Shown here piece after piece: positions 18,334-27,349 of a DNA stretch of 37,818 bases. Location of the stretch: NCBI RefSeq assembly GCF_900769625.1, contig NZ_CAAGHK010000100.1, forward strand, positions 1 to 37,818. The letters run 5' to 3'. This DNA comes from an uncultured Clostridium sp. (GTDB lineage: Bacteria > Bacillota > Clostridia > Clostridiales > Clostridiaceae). The notes under the pieces are model-generated. The model saw nothing but the letters and a program-made list of their open reading frames with translations, did no database searches and was not told the origin of the DNA. The first letter of the stretch is position 1. Every line of letters starts with the position of its first letter. The translations under genes were made by a program, and so were the position numbers.

Positions 18334-19160
18334 TGAAAAACACAGTTTTAACATTTAAAAAAGCCAAGGAAAATGGTGAAAAGTTAGCAATGCTGACAGC
18401 TTATGATTATTCAATGGCAAAAATCATCGATGAAAGCGGCGTTAATGGTATTTTAATTGGTGACTCACTGGGCATGGTAATCAAAGGTGATGAAGATACC
18501 TTAAGCGTTACAGTTGATGATATCATATACCATACTAAGGCTGTTAGAAAAGGTGCTAAAAATGCACTTATTGTAAGTGATATGCCATTTTTATCATACC
18601 ATGTTTCTATAGAGCAGGCTGTTATGAATGCTGGAAGAATCATGAAAGAAGGTGGCGCTAATGCTGTAAAGCTCGAAGGTGGTGCAGATTTTGCTCCGCA
18701 AATAAGAGCTATTGTAAATGCTCAGATTCCTGTTATGGGACACTTAGGATTAACTCCACAGTCAATTAATGCTTTTGGCGGATTCAGAGTTCAGGGAAAA
18801 AGTGAAGAAGCTGCTAAGAAACTTATAGCTGATGCTAAAGCATTAGAAGAAGCAGGAGCATTTTCAATCACTCTTGAAGGTATTCCAGCACCAGTTGCAG
18901 AATTAATAACAAAATCTGTCTCTATACCAACAATAGGTATCGGAGCAGGAATAGAATGTGACGGCCAGATACTTGTTTATCAGGATATGCTGGGAATGTT
19001 TACTGATTTTGTTCCTAAATTTGTAAAGCAATATGCAAATACAGGTTCAGTGATGAGAGAAGCTATCAGTTCTTATGTTAAGGAAGTTCAGGATGGAAGC
19101 TTCCCAGAAGAAAAACATACTTATAAGATTGATGAAAGTGAATTAGAGAAATTATATTAA
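18333..19160 (+). CDS. panB: 3-methyl-2-oxobutanoate hydroxymethyltransferase
   Basis: Makes ketopantoate from 2-oxoisovalerate and 5,10-methylene-tetrahydrofolate, the first committed step of pantothenate synthesis. It has 275 residues, the family's usual size. Visible landmarks: LTAYDYSMAKI, GDSLGMV (Mg2+ and substrate loop), VKLEGG, PVMGHLGLTPQS and IGIGAG. GTG start overlapping the panG stop by one base, with GGGGG about eight bases upstream, so translation is probably coupled to panG. Confidence 0.96.
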   Translation: MKNTVLTFKKAKENGEKLAMLTAYDYSMAKIIDESGVNGILIGDSLGMVIKGDEDTLSVTVDDIIYHTKAVRKGAKNALIVSDMPFLSYHVSIEQAVMNAGRIMKEGGANAVKLEGGADFAPQIRAIVNAQIPVMGHLGLTPQSINAFGGFRVQGKSEEAAKKLIADAKALEEAGAFSITLEGIPAPVAELITKSVSIPTIGIGAGIECDGQILVYQDMLGMFTDFVPKFVKQYANTGSVMREAISSYVKEVQDGSFPEEKHTYKIDESELEKLY

Positions 19161-19314
19161 TAACCTTATAAATCTGCGTAATACACAATTGTGCTATTTT
19201 ATATAAATAATCAGAAAATTTATTAATAGTAAAAGTAATAAATCAAAGAAAACCTATGGTTTTCAGCTAAAACTGTTAATTGTAAACTGTTAACTTTTAA
19301 AAAGGATGGGGAAT

Positions 19315-20157
19315 ATGTTAGTTAAGAAAATTGATGAAGTAAGAAATCTAGTTAAAGAGTGGAAAGCAAAAGGACTGACAATTGGTTATGTTCCAACTAT
19401 GGGGGCATTACATGAAGGTCACGAAAGCCTCATTAAAAGAGCAGTAAAAGAAAATGATAAAGTAATTGTCAGCGTTTTTGTAAATCCAACACAGTTTGGT
19501 CCTAATGAAGATTATGATTCTTATCCTAGAAATATTGAAAAGGATATGGAATTATGTAAAAATGCTGGCGCTACTGCTGTATTCAATCCAGAACCATCAG
19601 AAATGTACTCGGATAACAAATCTACTACTGTCAGTGTAAGCGGTCTTACAGAAGTGCTCTGTGGTGCCAGAAGACCTGGACATTTTAACGGAGTATGTCT
19701 TGTAATAACTAAGTTCTTTAATATAGTAAAACCAGACAGAGCTTACTTTGGCCAGAAAGATGCACAACAGGTAGCAGTCTTAAAGAGAATGGTCAGAGAT
19801 TTAAGCTTTGATGTTGAAATAGTACCATGCCCAATAATTAGAGAAAATGACGGGCTTGCCAAAAGTTCAAGAAACACTTATTTAAGTGCAGATGAAAGAA
19901 AAGCTGCACTAGTACTAAGCAGAAGTTTAACAACTGCCAAAGAAATGCTCGATAATGGCGAAAGAAATGCTGATAAAATTAAAGAAACTATGATTTTTGA
20001 AATTAATAAGGAACCATTAGCAAAAATTGATTATGTAGAAATAGTTGACAGTGAAGACTTAAGCAGTATTTCAAAAATTGAAAGAAGCATTCTTGTACCA
20101 ATAGCAGTTTATATTGGTAAGACAAGATTAATAGATAATTTCACATATGAAATCTAA
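19315..20157 (+). CDS. panC: Pantothenate synthetase (pantoate-beta-alanine ligase)
   Basis: Condenses pantoate with beta-alanine using ATP. It has 280 residues. PTMGALHEGH (27-36) is the nucleotide-binding HIGH-like motif; FVNPTQFGPNEDY, RPGHFNGV, FGQKDAQQ and the KMSKS-like GLAKSSRN follow. An ATG at 19306 lies immediately after AAAGG with no spacing; the ATG at 19315, eight bases from it, matches the family start (VKKIDEVR) and is chosen. The 145-base gap after panB contains a small perfect hairpin (GAAAACC-TAT-GGTTTTC, 19248-19264) and two copies of AACTGTTAA, but no terminator, so it is probably still in the pan operon. Confidence 0.95.
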   Translation: MLVKKIDEVRNLVKEWKAKGLTIGYVPTMGALHEGHESLIKRAVKENDKVIVSVFVNPTQFGPNEDYDSYPRNIEKDMELCKNAGATAVFNPEPSEMYSDNKSTTVSVSGLTEVLCGARRPGHFNGVCLVITKFFNIVKPDRAYFGQKDAQQVAVLKRMVRDLSFDVEIVPCPIIRENDGLAKSSRNTYLSADERKAALVLSRSLTTAKEMLDNGERNADKIKETMIFEINKEPLAKIDYVEIVDSEDLSSISKIERSILVPIAVYIGKTRLIDNFTYEI

Positions 20158-20212
20158 TCTTAACTGCAGAAAATGAATTCTAAACTATACCACACATATT
20201 AGGAGGAAAATC

Positions 20213-20587
20213 ATGATATTAACAATGTTAAAAGGGAAAATACACAGAGCAATAGTTACACAGGCTGAACTAAACTATATGGGAAGCATAACAATTGACA
20301 AAACACTTATGGAAGCAGCAGGAATTATTGAAAATGAAAAAGTTCAGATTGTAGATAGTAACAATGGTGCAAGACTTGAAACATATGTAATACCAGGAAA
20401 GAGGGATTCAGGAATTATTTGTCTGAACGGTGCAGCTGCAAGACTTGTACAGCCTGGTGATGAGGTTATCATCATAGCTTATGCTCAGATGGATGAAAAG
20501 GAAGCTAAAGAGTATAAACCTAAAGTTGTCTTTGTAAATGGTGATAATACAATAAAAGAAATTACTAATTATGAATATAATGATTAG
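20213..20587 (+). CDS. panD: Aspartate 1-decarboxylase proenzyme
   Basis: Makes beta-alanine from aspartate, supplying PanC. It has 124 residues. The self-cleavage site is YMGS, between Gly24 and Ser25; Ser25 becomes the pyruvoyl cofactor. Lys9, Tyr22 and the later LNGAAARL loop fit the family. AGGAGG lies six bases before the ATG, and the MILTML start aligns with the usual MIRTML. Last gene of the pan cluster. Confidence 0.96.
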   Translation: MILTMLKGKIHRAIVTQAELNYMGSITIDKTLMEAAGIIENEKVQIVDSNNGARLETYVIPGKRDSGIICLNGAAARLVQPGDEVIIIAYAQMDEKEAKEYKPKVVFVNGDNTIKEITNYEYND

Positions 20588-20718
20588 CATATAATAGTGA
20601 AAGAAAATCAGGATTATCTATTGGAATTGACGATAACATATACACTCCAGATATACAGCAGAATCAGACATTTGGTGCTGCAATGGGTAATGTAGGTAAT
20701 ACTGCAAAATATGATTAA
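20584..20718 (+). pseudogene. Orphan coding fragment after panD, family unknown
   Basis: A 44-codon open stretch with no usable start begins on the panD stop and ends at TAA 20716. It reads SGLSIGIDDNIYTP, then QQNQTFGAAMGNVGNT. Codon use and composition look coding, unlike the surrounding AT-rich spacer. Probably the 3' end of a lost gene. I do not recognise the family. Confidence 0.4.
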
Positions 20719-20737
20719 TAATCTCTTTAGATAATAC

Positions 20738-20785
20738 AAAAGTGTTATACCTCAATTTTAAATTGAGGTATAACACTTTTTAATA
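20738..20785. terminator. Terminator between pan operon and the convergent ATPase gene
   Basis: A 20-bp perfect stem (20738-20757 with 20761-20780) with a three-base loop. The arm ends in TTTTT on the plus strand and the A-rich start gives T-rich sequence on the minus strand, so it can serve both converging units. Confidence 0.85.
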
Positions 20786-20850
20786 ATAACAAATTTTCAA
20801 TCACACCACATTTACAACAAGCAGTAGTAATTATGAAAAGCATTTATATA

Positions 20851-20884
20851 AATATATCTTATTTAATATATCTTATTTAATATA
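20851..20884. repeat. Tandem 14-mer covering the ATPase stop codon
   Basis: AATATATCTTATTT occurs twice and begins a third copy, across the minus-strand stop at 20873. It is a small slippage duplication that does not disturb the protein. Confidence 0.6.
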
Positions 20885-21958
20885 TGATGTAATTTCATTT
20901 ATGGTATACTCATATAATTTATCAACCATATCAAAATCCATAGCACTTATATAATAAGTTTCAAGTTCATCATGAAGTATATGTGATTCTGAAATACAGG
21001 CAAGCGCCTTATCATTAAGAATATCAAACTGTGACTTATCAAAATCAATTTCAGGAGCATTTACACATAAAACATTTTCATCACAAATGTCATTCATATT
21101 ATACTGTACTCCTGAATAATGCAGTCTGCTGATTTCATTAGTTGTAAAGATTCCGCTTGCAAGTTCATCGATTATTATATTTTCAATTCTCTCTGGTATA
21201 AATGGATCATGAAAATACTCAACATTATATCCTCTTTTCTGTGCCTCAAGTCCTATAGACTTAAGAATAGTTGTTTTCTTTAGTCCTGGTCCTCCCTTTA
21301 ATATATACAGATTTTCACATTCCTTGGACAAATCCTCATTGAAACTGACAATTCTATCCGGAGTAAAAGCTGTACTAAACAAATGTCTTTCACTACCGTA
21401 ACCTGATTTTTCAGAATTGAATATTTTTTCTTTCAAAGCTTGATCAAGTTTATGCAGTTTTACATTATCAACAGCTTGACTATTAAGCATTGACCAGTCA
21501 TCATGTACTCCTTTTGCACTATTCATAAACATATAAGCACGGCTAAAATTCTGACTTATTTTTTTACATATAGATAGAATTTTGCTTTTATTTTTTTCAA
21601 GGAAAGCAGTGTCCAGTGCAGTACCGAGATTTAATATCTCATCGACAGCTCCTGGAGTTACCGGATCAACCATGTGAGGTGATGTTCCATCTAATATGGC
21701 GATATTTAATTCCTTTATTACGACTCCATCAAGTGAACTGTTATCAGAAGAGCAGTGATGATATTCGATAGTATAACCAAGTGTCTTGAAGTGAGAGCCA
21801 ATTTTTTTCATAAAAGAAGATTTTCCTGTTCCTGGGCCTCCCTTAAGGCAGATAATTCTATTAGCCTCTTCCTGTGGCATTATATACTTATAAAATGAAT
21901 AAAATCCCTTAGTCGTATTTCCTCCTGGAAAGAGGTGTCTTTCTTTTATATTGCTCAT
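20873..21958 (-). CDS. Duplicated P-loop ATPase (PRK06851-like), function unknown
   Basis: A 361-residue soluble protein with two related halves. Half 1 starts ERHLFPGGNTTKGFYSFY and has Walker A GGPGTGKSS. Half 2 starts near residue 196 with ERHLFSTAFTPDRIVSFN and has GGPGLKKTT, where the invariant Gly before the catalytic Lys is replaced, so the second site is probably weak or inactive. Between them lies a helical region. The layout matches a Firmicute ATPase family known only by its P-loops (PRK06851-like); the biological role is not known to me. ATG follows AGGAG by seven bases. Single-gene unit converging on the pan operon. Confidence 0.8.
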   Translation of the reverse strand: MSNIKERHLFPGGNTTKGFYSFYKYIMPQEEANRIICLKGGPGTGKSSFMKKIGSHFKTLGYTIEYHHCSSDNSSLDGVVIKELNIAILDGTSPHMVDPVTPGAVDEILNLGTALDTAFLEKNKSKILSICKKISQNFSRAYMFMNSAKGVHDDWSMLNSQAVDNVKLHKLDQALKEKIFNSEKSGYGSERHLFSTAFTPDRIVSFNEDLSKECENLYILKGGPGLKKTTILKSIGLEAQKRGYNVEYFHDPFIPERIENIIIDELASGIFTTNEISRLHYSGVQYNMNDICDENVLCVNAPEIDFDKSQFDILNDKALACISESHILHDELETYYISAMDFDMVDKLYEYTINEITSYIK

Positions 21959-22066
21959 ATTATTCTCCTGTTTATATTTACTACTACACTAATATATGAT
22001 ATTTGTTTTCACATTGTTATATTCTATTTTTTTACTTTGATAGTATTTTAAAATTTAAATTAATTA

Positions 22067-22171
22067 CTATTTATGAGTATAGCACAAGATGTTAATATAT
22101 AATGCTATAGTTATACAGCCTATAAGTGAACAGACAATAGGATAATAATTACCATCGGCAGCCGCCAACTC
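22067..22171 (-). pseudogene. Possible C-terminal scrap of a membrane protein
   Basis: A 34-codon minus-strand frame without a start reads AAADGNYYPIV, then a hydrophobic helix (SLIGCITIALYINIL) and a basic end with a stop. Its 5' part is richer in GC than the spacer around it, which suggests former coding sequence. The rest of 21959-22420 shows only AT-rich sequence. Confidence 0.25.
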
Positions 22172-22420
22172 TTACACTACAGTTTTTAACTTTCTTACAG
22201 ATAAGCATACACAATAGAATTGTATTCATTTAAAAACACTTTTGATAACTTCCATCCCCTGTGATAAAATAATACTGGTTCTGTATTAATACTTTTATAA
22301 ACCAGAACAATAGTAATTTATTTTTTAATCTGACTGCTATATGTATAAAAAACATAGAAAGTGTTAATAATTTAGCAAATATAATATTATTTAGTAATAT
22401 AATGAGGGAGGATGTTATTT

Positions 22421-25288
22421 ATGGCATTAACGCCAATGATGGCTGAATACATGAAGACTAAGGAACAGTATAGTGACTGTATCCTTTTTTATAGATTAGG
22501 TGATTTTTATGAAATGTTCTTTGATGATGCAGTAACAGTATCAAGGGAACTTGAGCTTGTATTGACGGGCAAAAACTGCGGACTTGAAGAAAGAGCTCCC
22601 ATGTGCGGAATACCGCACCATGCTGCAGCTGCTTATATTCCAAGATTAATTAACAAAGGATATAAGGTTGCAATCTGTGAACAACTTGAAGACCCAAAGC
22701 AAGCTAAAGGCATTGTCAAAAGAGGAGTTGTTAAAATAATAACTCCTGGTACTTTTGTTGATTCTAATTCCAACCTAGAAAACGATAATACATATCTGAT
22801 GGCTGTTATTGAGAATATAGACAAAATTGGAATTGCAACCTCAGACATAAGCACGGGTGAGTTCAAGACTACATCATTCAGAAATATGCGTATGAGTCTG
22901 CTTGATGAAATTGCAAAGGTAAATCCAAAGGAAATTCTGCTTGATATAAATTCAGATGAAAGCCTTATTAATGATATTAAAGGCATAAGTCCAGCATTAA
23001 TAACAAAAAAAGATTTTAAAGATTTTATGGTAACTCCTGATGAATTTAAATTACAGTTTTCAGAGCTTGAAATAAAAGGTCTTGATTTAGAAAGAGAGAC
23101 TTCAAGCAGAGTTTTACTAAAATACATAAATGAAACTCAGATGATGAGCCTTACAAACATCAATCTTTTAGAACAATATGAAATTATAAATTATATGACC
23201 ATTGACAGCAACTCAAGGCGTAATCTCGAACTTACTGAAAGCATCAGGGAAAAAACAAAAAAGGGATCGCTTTTATGGGTGCTTGACAGAAGTGCCACAA
23301 GTATGGGTGGAAGAACCTTAAGAAGATGGATTGATGAACCTCTGATCATAAAATCTGAAATTGAAAAAAGACTTGGCGGAGTAGAAGAAATCTTTAATTC
23401 AATAAGTTTTAATGAAGATTTAAGAACTGCACTGAAAGATATATATGATATTGAAAGAATCGTTGGTAAAATATCAAATCAAAATGTCAATGCCAAGGAT
23501 ATGCTTTCATTAAAAGCTTCCGTAAAAAGGCTGCCTGAAATCAAAGAACTTCTTAAATATGCAAAATCACCGCTTTTAAGTGAATACTATGAAAACCTTG
23601 ATACGCTTGATGATATCAGAGAACTTCTTGAAAAATCAATAAAAGAAGATCCTAGTCTGACAATAAAAGAAGGTAACATCATAAAGGATGGCTATAACAG
23701 TGAAGTTGATGAACTTCGTCAAAGCAAGCTTCATGGAAAAGAGTGGATTGCAGCACTTGAAAACCGTGAAAGGGACTTTACTGGAATAAAATCGTTAAAA
23801 GTAGGATATAACAAAGTCTTTGGATACTATATTGAAATAAGCAAAGCTAATTTCAGTTCAATTCCAGAAGGAAGATACATAAGAAAACAGACACTGACTA
23901 ATGCCGAAAGATATATAACTGAAGAACTTAAAGTTATGGAAGATAAAATCCTTGGTTCAGAAGAAAAACTTGTCAATCTTGAATATGCTTTATTTATGGA
24001 AGTAAGAAGTGAAATTGAAAAGCATATAGCAAGACTTAAAAAGAGTGCTCGAATAATTGCTGATCTTGATGGTATTTCAACACTGGCATTAATTGCACTT
24101 GAAAATGATTATGTCAAGCCTCAAATAAATGAAGATGGCATTATCCAAATCAATGAAGGACGTCACCCTGTTGTTGAAAAAGTAATAGGTAGAGGTGAAT
24201 TTGTATCAAATAATACAACTTTAAACGAAGATGACAAAGAACTGCTGATAATAACAGGACCTAATATGGCTGGTAAATCCACATATATGAGACAGGTTGC
24301 TCTGATTACATTAATGGCACAGATGGGATCATTTGTACCAGCAGCTTCTGCAGACATATCAATCTGTGATAAGATATTTACAAGAATAGGGGCTTCTGAT
24401 GACCTTGCAGGCGGAAAATCTACCTTCATGGTTGAAATGTGGGAAGTATCAAATATATTAAAAAATGCCACAAGCAAAAGTCTTGTTCTTTTAGATGAAG
24501 TGGGCAGAGGTACTTCCACATATGATGGATTATCAATTGCCTGGTCTGTTATTGAATACATAACAAAAAATGAAAACTTAAGATGTAAGACTCTTTTTGC
24601 AACCCACTATCATGAACTTGTAAAACTGGAAGGGAAAATTAAGGGAGTAAAGAACTACTCGGTAGCTGTAAAGAAAAATGAAGACAGCGTAATATTCCTC
24701 AGAAAGATTATTGAGGGAGGAGCTGATGAATCTTACGGTATTGAAGTTGCGAAACTTGCAGGCCTTCCAAACGGAGTAATTGAAAGAGCAAGAGAAATAT
24801 TATGCGACCTTGAAGGTGCAAATAACAGTACTGTTGAAAATAATAATTATGTATTATCATCTGATTACATTAAGAATGAAATTGCTGCTGATGTTGAATG
24901 TGCTGATAGCAGTATTCATGAAGAACTGAAAAATTACGAATATAAAATAAATGAGACAGAAAAAACTTTAATTGAAAAAGTAAATGAACTTTCAGTTAAA
25001 GACAATAAAATAAAAGAATATGAATATCAAAATAAAGAATACCTGGATAATATTACGCAGCTTCAAAATGAAATAACTTCTTTAAAGGCAGAAATAAAGA
25101 AAGAAAAACATCCACCAAAACATAAAGCCGGATATTGTGACGATAACATGCAGATAAATTTCGATTCATTTGAAAAAGACAGTTTTATAAATTCAATAAG
25201 CAAAACTGATATATTGAGTCTTAATCCGATGGAAGCTATGAATATGCTCTATAAACTTGTCGGAGAAGCTAAAAAATTAATTAAGTAA
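22421..25288 (+). CDS. mutS: DNA mismatch repair protein MutS, with long coiled-coil insertion
   Basis: Recognises mismatches and small loops and recruits MutL. It has 955 residues, some 70-90 longer than usual. The mismatch-reading motif FYRLGDFYEMF, with its Phe-x-Glu (YEMF), lies near residue 30. The lever and clamp regions follow. ATPase: GPNMAGKST (613-621), then STFMVEM, LLDEVGRGTST and FATHYHEL. After the ATPase, residues about 800-900 form a predicted coiled coil (INETEKTLIEKVNEL and on) not seen in standard MutS. The usual C-terminal dimerisation tail (LSLNPMEAMNMLYKLV) closes the protein. The frame opens at ATG 22412, which touches the RBS GGGAGG (22406-22411); ATG 22421, nine bases from it, gives the family start MALTPMM. 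Confidence 0.96.
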   Translation: MALTPMMAEYMKTKEQYSDCILFYRLGDFYEMFFDDAVTVSRELELVLTGKNCGLEERAPMCGIPHHAAAAYIPRLINKGYKVAICEQLEDPKQAKGIVKRGVVKIITPGTFVDSNSNLENDNTYLMAVIENIDKIGIATSDISTGEFKTTSFRNMRMSLLDEIAKVNPKEILLDINSDESLINDIKGISPALITKKDFKDFMVTPDEFKLQFSELEIKGLDLERETSSRVLLKYINETQMMSLTNINLLEQYEIINYMTIDSNSRRNLELTESIREKTKKGSLLWVLDRSATSMGGRTLRRWIDEPLIIKSEIEKRLGGVEEIFNSISFNEDLRTALKDIYDIERIVGKISNQNVNAKDMLSLKASVKRLPEIKELLKYAKSPLLSEYYENLDTLDDIRELLEKSIKEDPSLTIKEGNIIKDGYNSEVDELRQSKLHGKEWIAALENRERDFTGIKSLKVGYNKVFGYYIEISKANFSSIPEGRYIRKQTLTNAERYITEELKVMEDKILGSEEKLVNLEYALFMEVRSEIEKHIARLKKSARIIADLDGISTLALIALENDYVKPQINEDGIIQINEGRHPVVEKVIGRGEFVSNNTTLNEDDKELLIITGPNMAGKSTYMRQVALITLMAQMGSFVPAASADISICDKIFTRIGASDDLAGGKSTFMVEMWEVSNILKNATSKSLVLLDEVGRGTSTYDGLSIAWSVIEYITKNENLRCKTLFATHYHELVKLEGKIKGVKNYSVAVKKNEDSVIFLRKIIEGGADESYGIEVAKLAGLPNGVIERAREILCDLEGANNSTVENNNYVLSSDYIKNEIAADVECADSSIHEELKNYEYKINETEKTLIEKVNELSVKDNKIKEYEYQNKEYLDNITQLQNEITSLKAEIKKEKHPPKHKAGYCDDNMQINFDSFEKDSFINSISKTDILSLNPMEAMNMLYKLVGEAKKLIK

Positions 25289-25296
25289 ATTTTCCA

Positions 25297-25325
25297 TTGA
25301 CAATAGAAAATAACCATTGTATTAT
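25297..25325 (+). promoter_or_regulatory. Near-consensus promoter just after mutS
   Basis: TTGACA (25297-25302), 17 bases, TATTAT (25320-25325). Predicted start near 25332. It lies nine bases after the mutS stop and 40 bases before a terminator. Confidence 0.75.
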
Positions 25326-25331
25326 AATTAA

Positions 25332-25415
25332 GCATACGTAGGACATATATCACTGTTAACTATAGATGCTGGATAAGTTATAGGCTAAAGCTGATTTCTT
25401 ATCCAGCTTTTTTTA
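25332..25415 (+). ncRNA. Candidate 85-base small RNA ending in an intrinsic terminator
   Basis: From the predicted start (25332) to the T-run of a perfect 10-bp hairpin (25367-25415) there are about 85 bases with no open frame. The terminator loop of 20 bases is large and could present a seed region. It may instead be an attenuated leader of the small membrane protein gene 170 bases downstream, but no known riboswitch fold is visible. Confidence 0.45.
25367..25415 (+). terminator. Terminator shared by mutS and the candidate small RNA
   Basis: GCTGGATAAG with CTTATCCAGC, a 20-base loop, then eight T. It would also stop read-through from mutS. Confidence 0.85.
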
Positions 25416-25587
25416 TTGTTTTTTTCATAATGATATAAATAGCTGCTTAATATATATTTAAATTGACATTAGAAAATTGTCAGTAAGATTCTAAATTTGC
25501 CAGAATAAAACTATCATAAATATTATATAAATGTGCCACAATAACATTAGATAATAATTTTAATAAAAATCTGAAAGTGGTGGATTT

Positions 25588-25815
25588 ATGTTTAATGTTC
25601 CATGGATAGAATATGTAGGATATGTTGCTTCTATTTTAATAGGAATCTCGATGTTTATGAAAAATATAATTAAACTTAGATTTATTAATTTAATAGGGTG
25701 TATATTATTTACTGTTTACGGTTTTATAATAAAAGCATATCCTGTTGCTATTGTAAATTTAATAATAACGTTTACAAACATATATTATTTATATAAACTA
25801 ACAAAAAATAAATAA
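25588..25815 (+). CDS. Small three-helix membrane protein (YgjV/SemiSWEET-like)
   Basis: A 75-residue protein that is almost entirely membrane: three hydrophobic helices (about 9-25, 31-48, 51-68) joined by short loops with Lys and Arg. The pattern, including RFINLIGCILFTVYGFIIKAYPVAIVN, fits the small YgjV/CBU_0592 group, related in fold to half-transporters such as SemiSWEET, but the Pro-Gln pair of true SemiSWEETs is absent. Substrate unknown. RBS GTGGTGG lies seven bases before the ATG. It is monocistronic, ended at 25901. Confidence 0.65.
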   Translation: MFNVPWIEYVGYVASILIGISMFMKNIIKLRFINLIGCILFTVYGFIIKAYPVAIVNLIITFTNIYYLYKLTKNK

Positions 25816-25900
25816 TTGTAATCTCATATCTATGATTTTTTCTATTCTCACTCTTAAAAAAACGGATATTAAGCTAAAAAAGGCTTATATATTTCGATAT

Positions 25901-25937
25901 TTTCAATATTTACGAAAAAATATTGAAATTTTATTTA
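25901..25937 (+). terminator. Terminator of the small membrane protein gene
   Basis: TTTCAATATTT with AAATATTGAAA (11 bp) and a T-rich run. The spacer 25938-26019 before the permease shows no purine riboswitch. Confidence 0.7.
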
Positions 25938-26019
25938 TAACATTCGATAAAATATCTTGAAAAAAATCAAAATATAACTTACTATAATTAAGTGACAAAT
26001 CGATATACGAAAGAGTGAT

Positions 26020-27345
26020 ATGATGAAAAATTTATTCAAGAAAAATGGAATGCTTGATAACTATTTCGGACTTAGCGCTAATAACACGAATATTAAAACA
26101 GAAATAGTTGCAGGTATTACTACATTTATGACGATGGCTTATATACTAATTGTAAATCCATCAATATTATCGGCAGCAGGAATGGATAGCGGAGCCGTAT
26201 TTACTGCAACAGCGTTATCTGCAATAGTTGCAACTCTGATAATGGGTCTTTATGCAAAACTTCCTTTTGCACAGGCTCCAGGAATGGGTCTAAATGCATT
26301 CTTTGCTTATACAGTTGTACTTGGTATGGGATATTCTTTCCAATTTGCACTGACTGCAGTATTTTTAGAAGGTTTAATATTTATATTACTTACTATATTC
26401 AATGTGCGTGAAGCAATTGTTGATTCAATTCCTAATAACATAAAGAAAGCTATTTCAGTGGGTATCGGATTATTCATTGCATTGATTGGTCTTGAAGGAG
26501 CAGGAGTTATAATTCATCCAGAAGATGGGGGAACAATTCTTGCATTAGGTAAAATAACAAGCGGTCCGGCACTACTGGCTATTATAGGTATATTAATAAC
26601 TGGAATATTACTTGTGAGAAATACTAAAGGTGCATTATTCTTTGGTATGAGTATTACAGCTGTGATCGGTATATTCATGGGCGTTACTCCAATGCCTACA
26701 AGCATTGTCAGCATGCCGCCATCATTTAGTTCATTATTATTCCAGTTTGAATGGCACAATATCTTTTCTGTTGATATGCTTATAGTATTATTTACATTAT
26801 TGTTTATGGATATGTTTGATACAATTGGTACATTAGTAGGCGTTGCTACCAAAGCAAAAATGCTTGATAAAAATGGTAAAGTTCCTAATATCAAAAAAGC
26901 GCTTTTTGCAGATGCTATTGGTACTACTTTTGGTGCATGTGTAGGTACAAGTACAGTTAGTACGTTTGTTGAAAGTGCATCTGGAGTTGCCGAAGGTGGA
27001 AGAACAGGATTGACAGCTTTATCAGCAGCAGCTATGTTTGCACTTTCATTATTTTTTGCTCCATTATTTGCAAGCATTACTTCAGCAGTAACATGTTCTG
27101 CGCTTGTTCTTGTAGGATTATTTATGATTGAACCAATAAAAGAAATAGATTTGACTGACTATACAGAAGCAATTCCAGCATTTCTTACTATAATAATGAT
27201 GCCTCTTGCTTACAGTATTTCTGATGGTATAGTATTCGGTGTAATTTCATACATAGTATTAAAGTTACTTGCTGGAAAAACTAAAGATATAAGCATAACA
27301 ACTATAATAGTTGCATTAATCTTTGTACTTAAATTTTTAATATAA
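26020..27345 (+). CDS. Purine permease of the NCS2 family (AzgA/PbuG group)
   Basis: A 441-residue membrane protein with about 14 helices that imports adenine, guanine or hypoxanthine with protons. Group landmarks: TTFMTMAYILIVNPSIL, APGMGLNAFFAY (the substrate-site helix), DMFDTIGTLVGV and GTSTVSTFVESASGVAEGGRTG. These place it in the AzgA-like branch and not the xanthine/uracil branch. Two adjacent ATGs (26020, 26023) follow GAGTG; either gives the same protein but for one Met. Relatives often sit behind a guanine riboswitch. None is visible here, so its control may differ. Confidence 0.9.
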   Translation: MMKNLFKKNGMLDNYFGLSANNTNIKTEIVAGITTFMTMAYILIVNPSILSAAGMDSGAVFTATALSAIVATLIMGLYAKLPFAQAPGMGLNAFFAYTVVLGMGYSFQFALTAVFLEGLIFILLTIFNVREAIVDSIPNNIKKAISVGIGLFIALIGLEGAGVIIHPEDGGTILALGKITSGPALLAIIGILITGILLVRNTKGALFFGMSITAVIGIFMGVTPMPTSIVSMPPSFSSLLFQFEWHNIFSVDMLIVLFTLLFMDMFDTIGTLVGVATKAKMLDKNGKVPNIKKALFADAIGTTFGACVGTSTVSTFVESASGVAEGGRTGLTALSAAAMFALSLFFAPLFASITSAVTCSALVLVGLFMIEPIKEIDLTDYTEAIPAFLTIIMMPLAYSISDGIVFGVISYIVLKLLAGKTKDISITTIIVALIFVLKFLI

Positions 27346-27349
27346 CTAT

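Noticed and set aside
19248..19264. Hairpin between panB and panC as a terminator
   Set aside because: A perfect 7-bp stem, but no T-run follows, so it is not called a terminator.
25938..26019. Possible purine riboswitch before the permease
   Set aside because: None of the conserved junction sequences of the purine aptamer is present; the spacer is only AT-rich with repeated TCGATA.
26514..27077. Long antisense ORFs inside the purine permease, mutS, mutL, DUF445 and MATE genes
   Set aside because: They lie wholly inside strongly supported genes on the opposite strand, lack RBSs, and their translations have no domain features.
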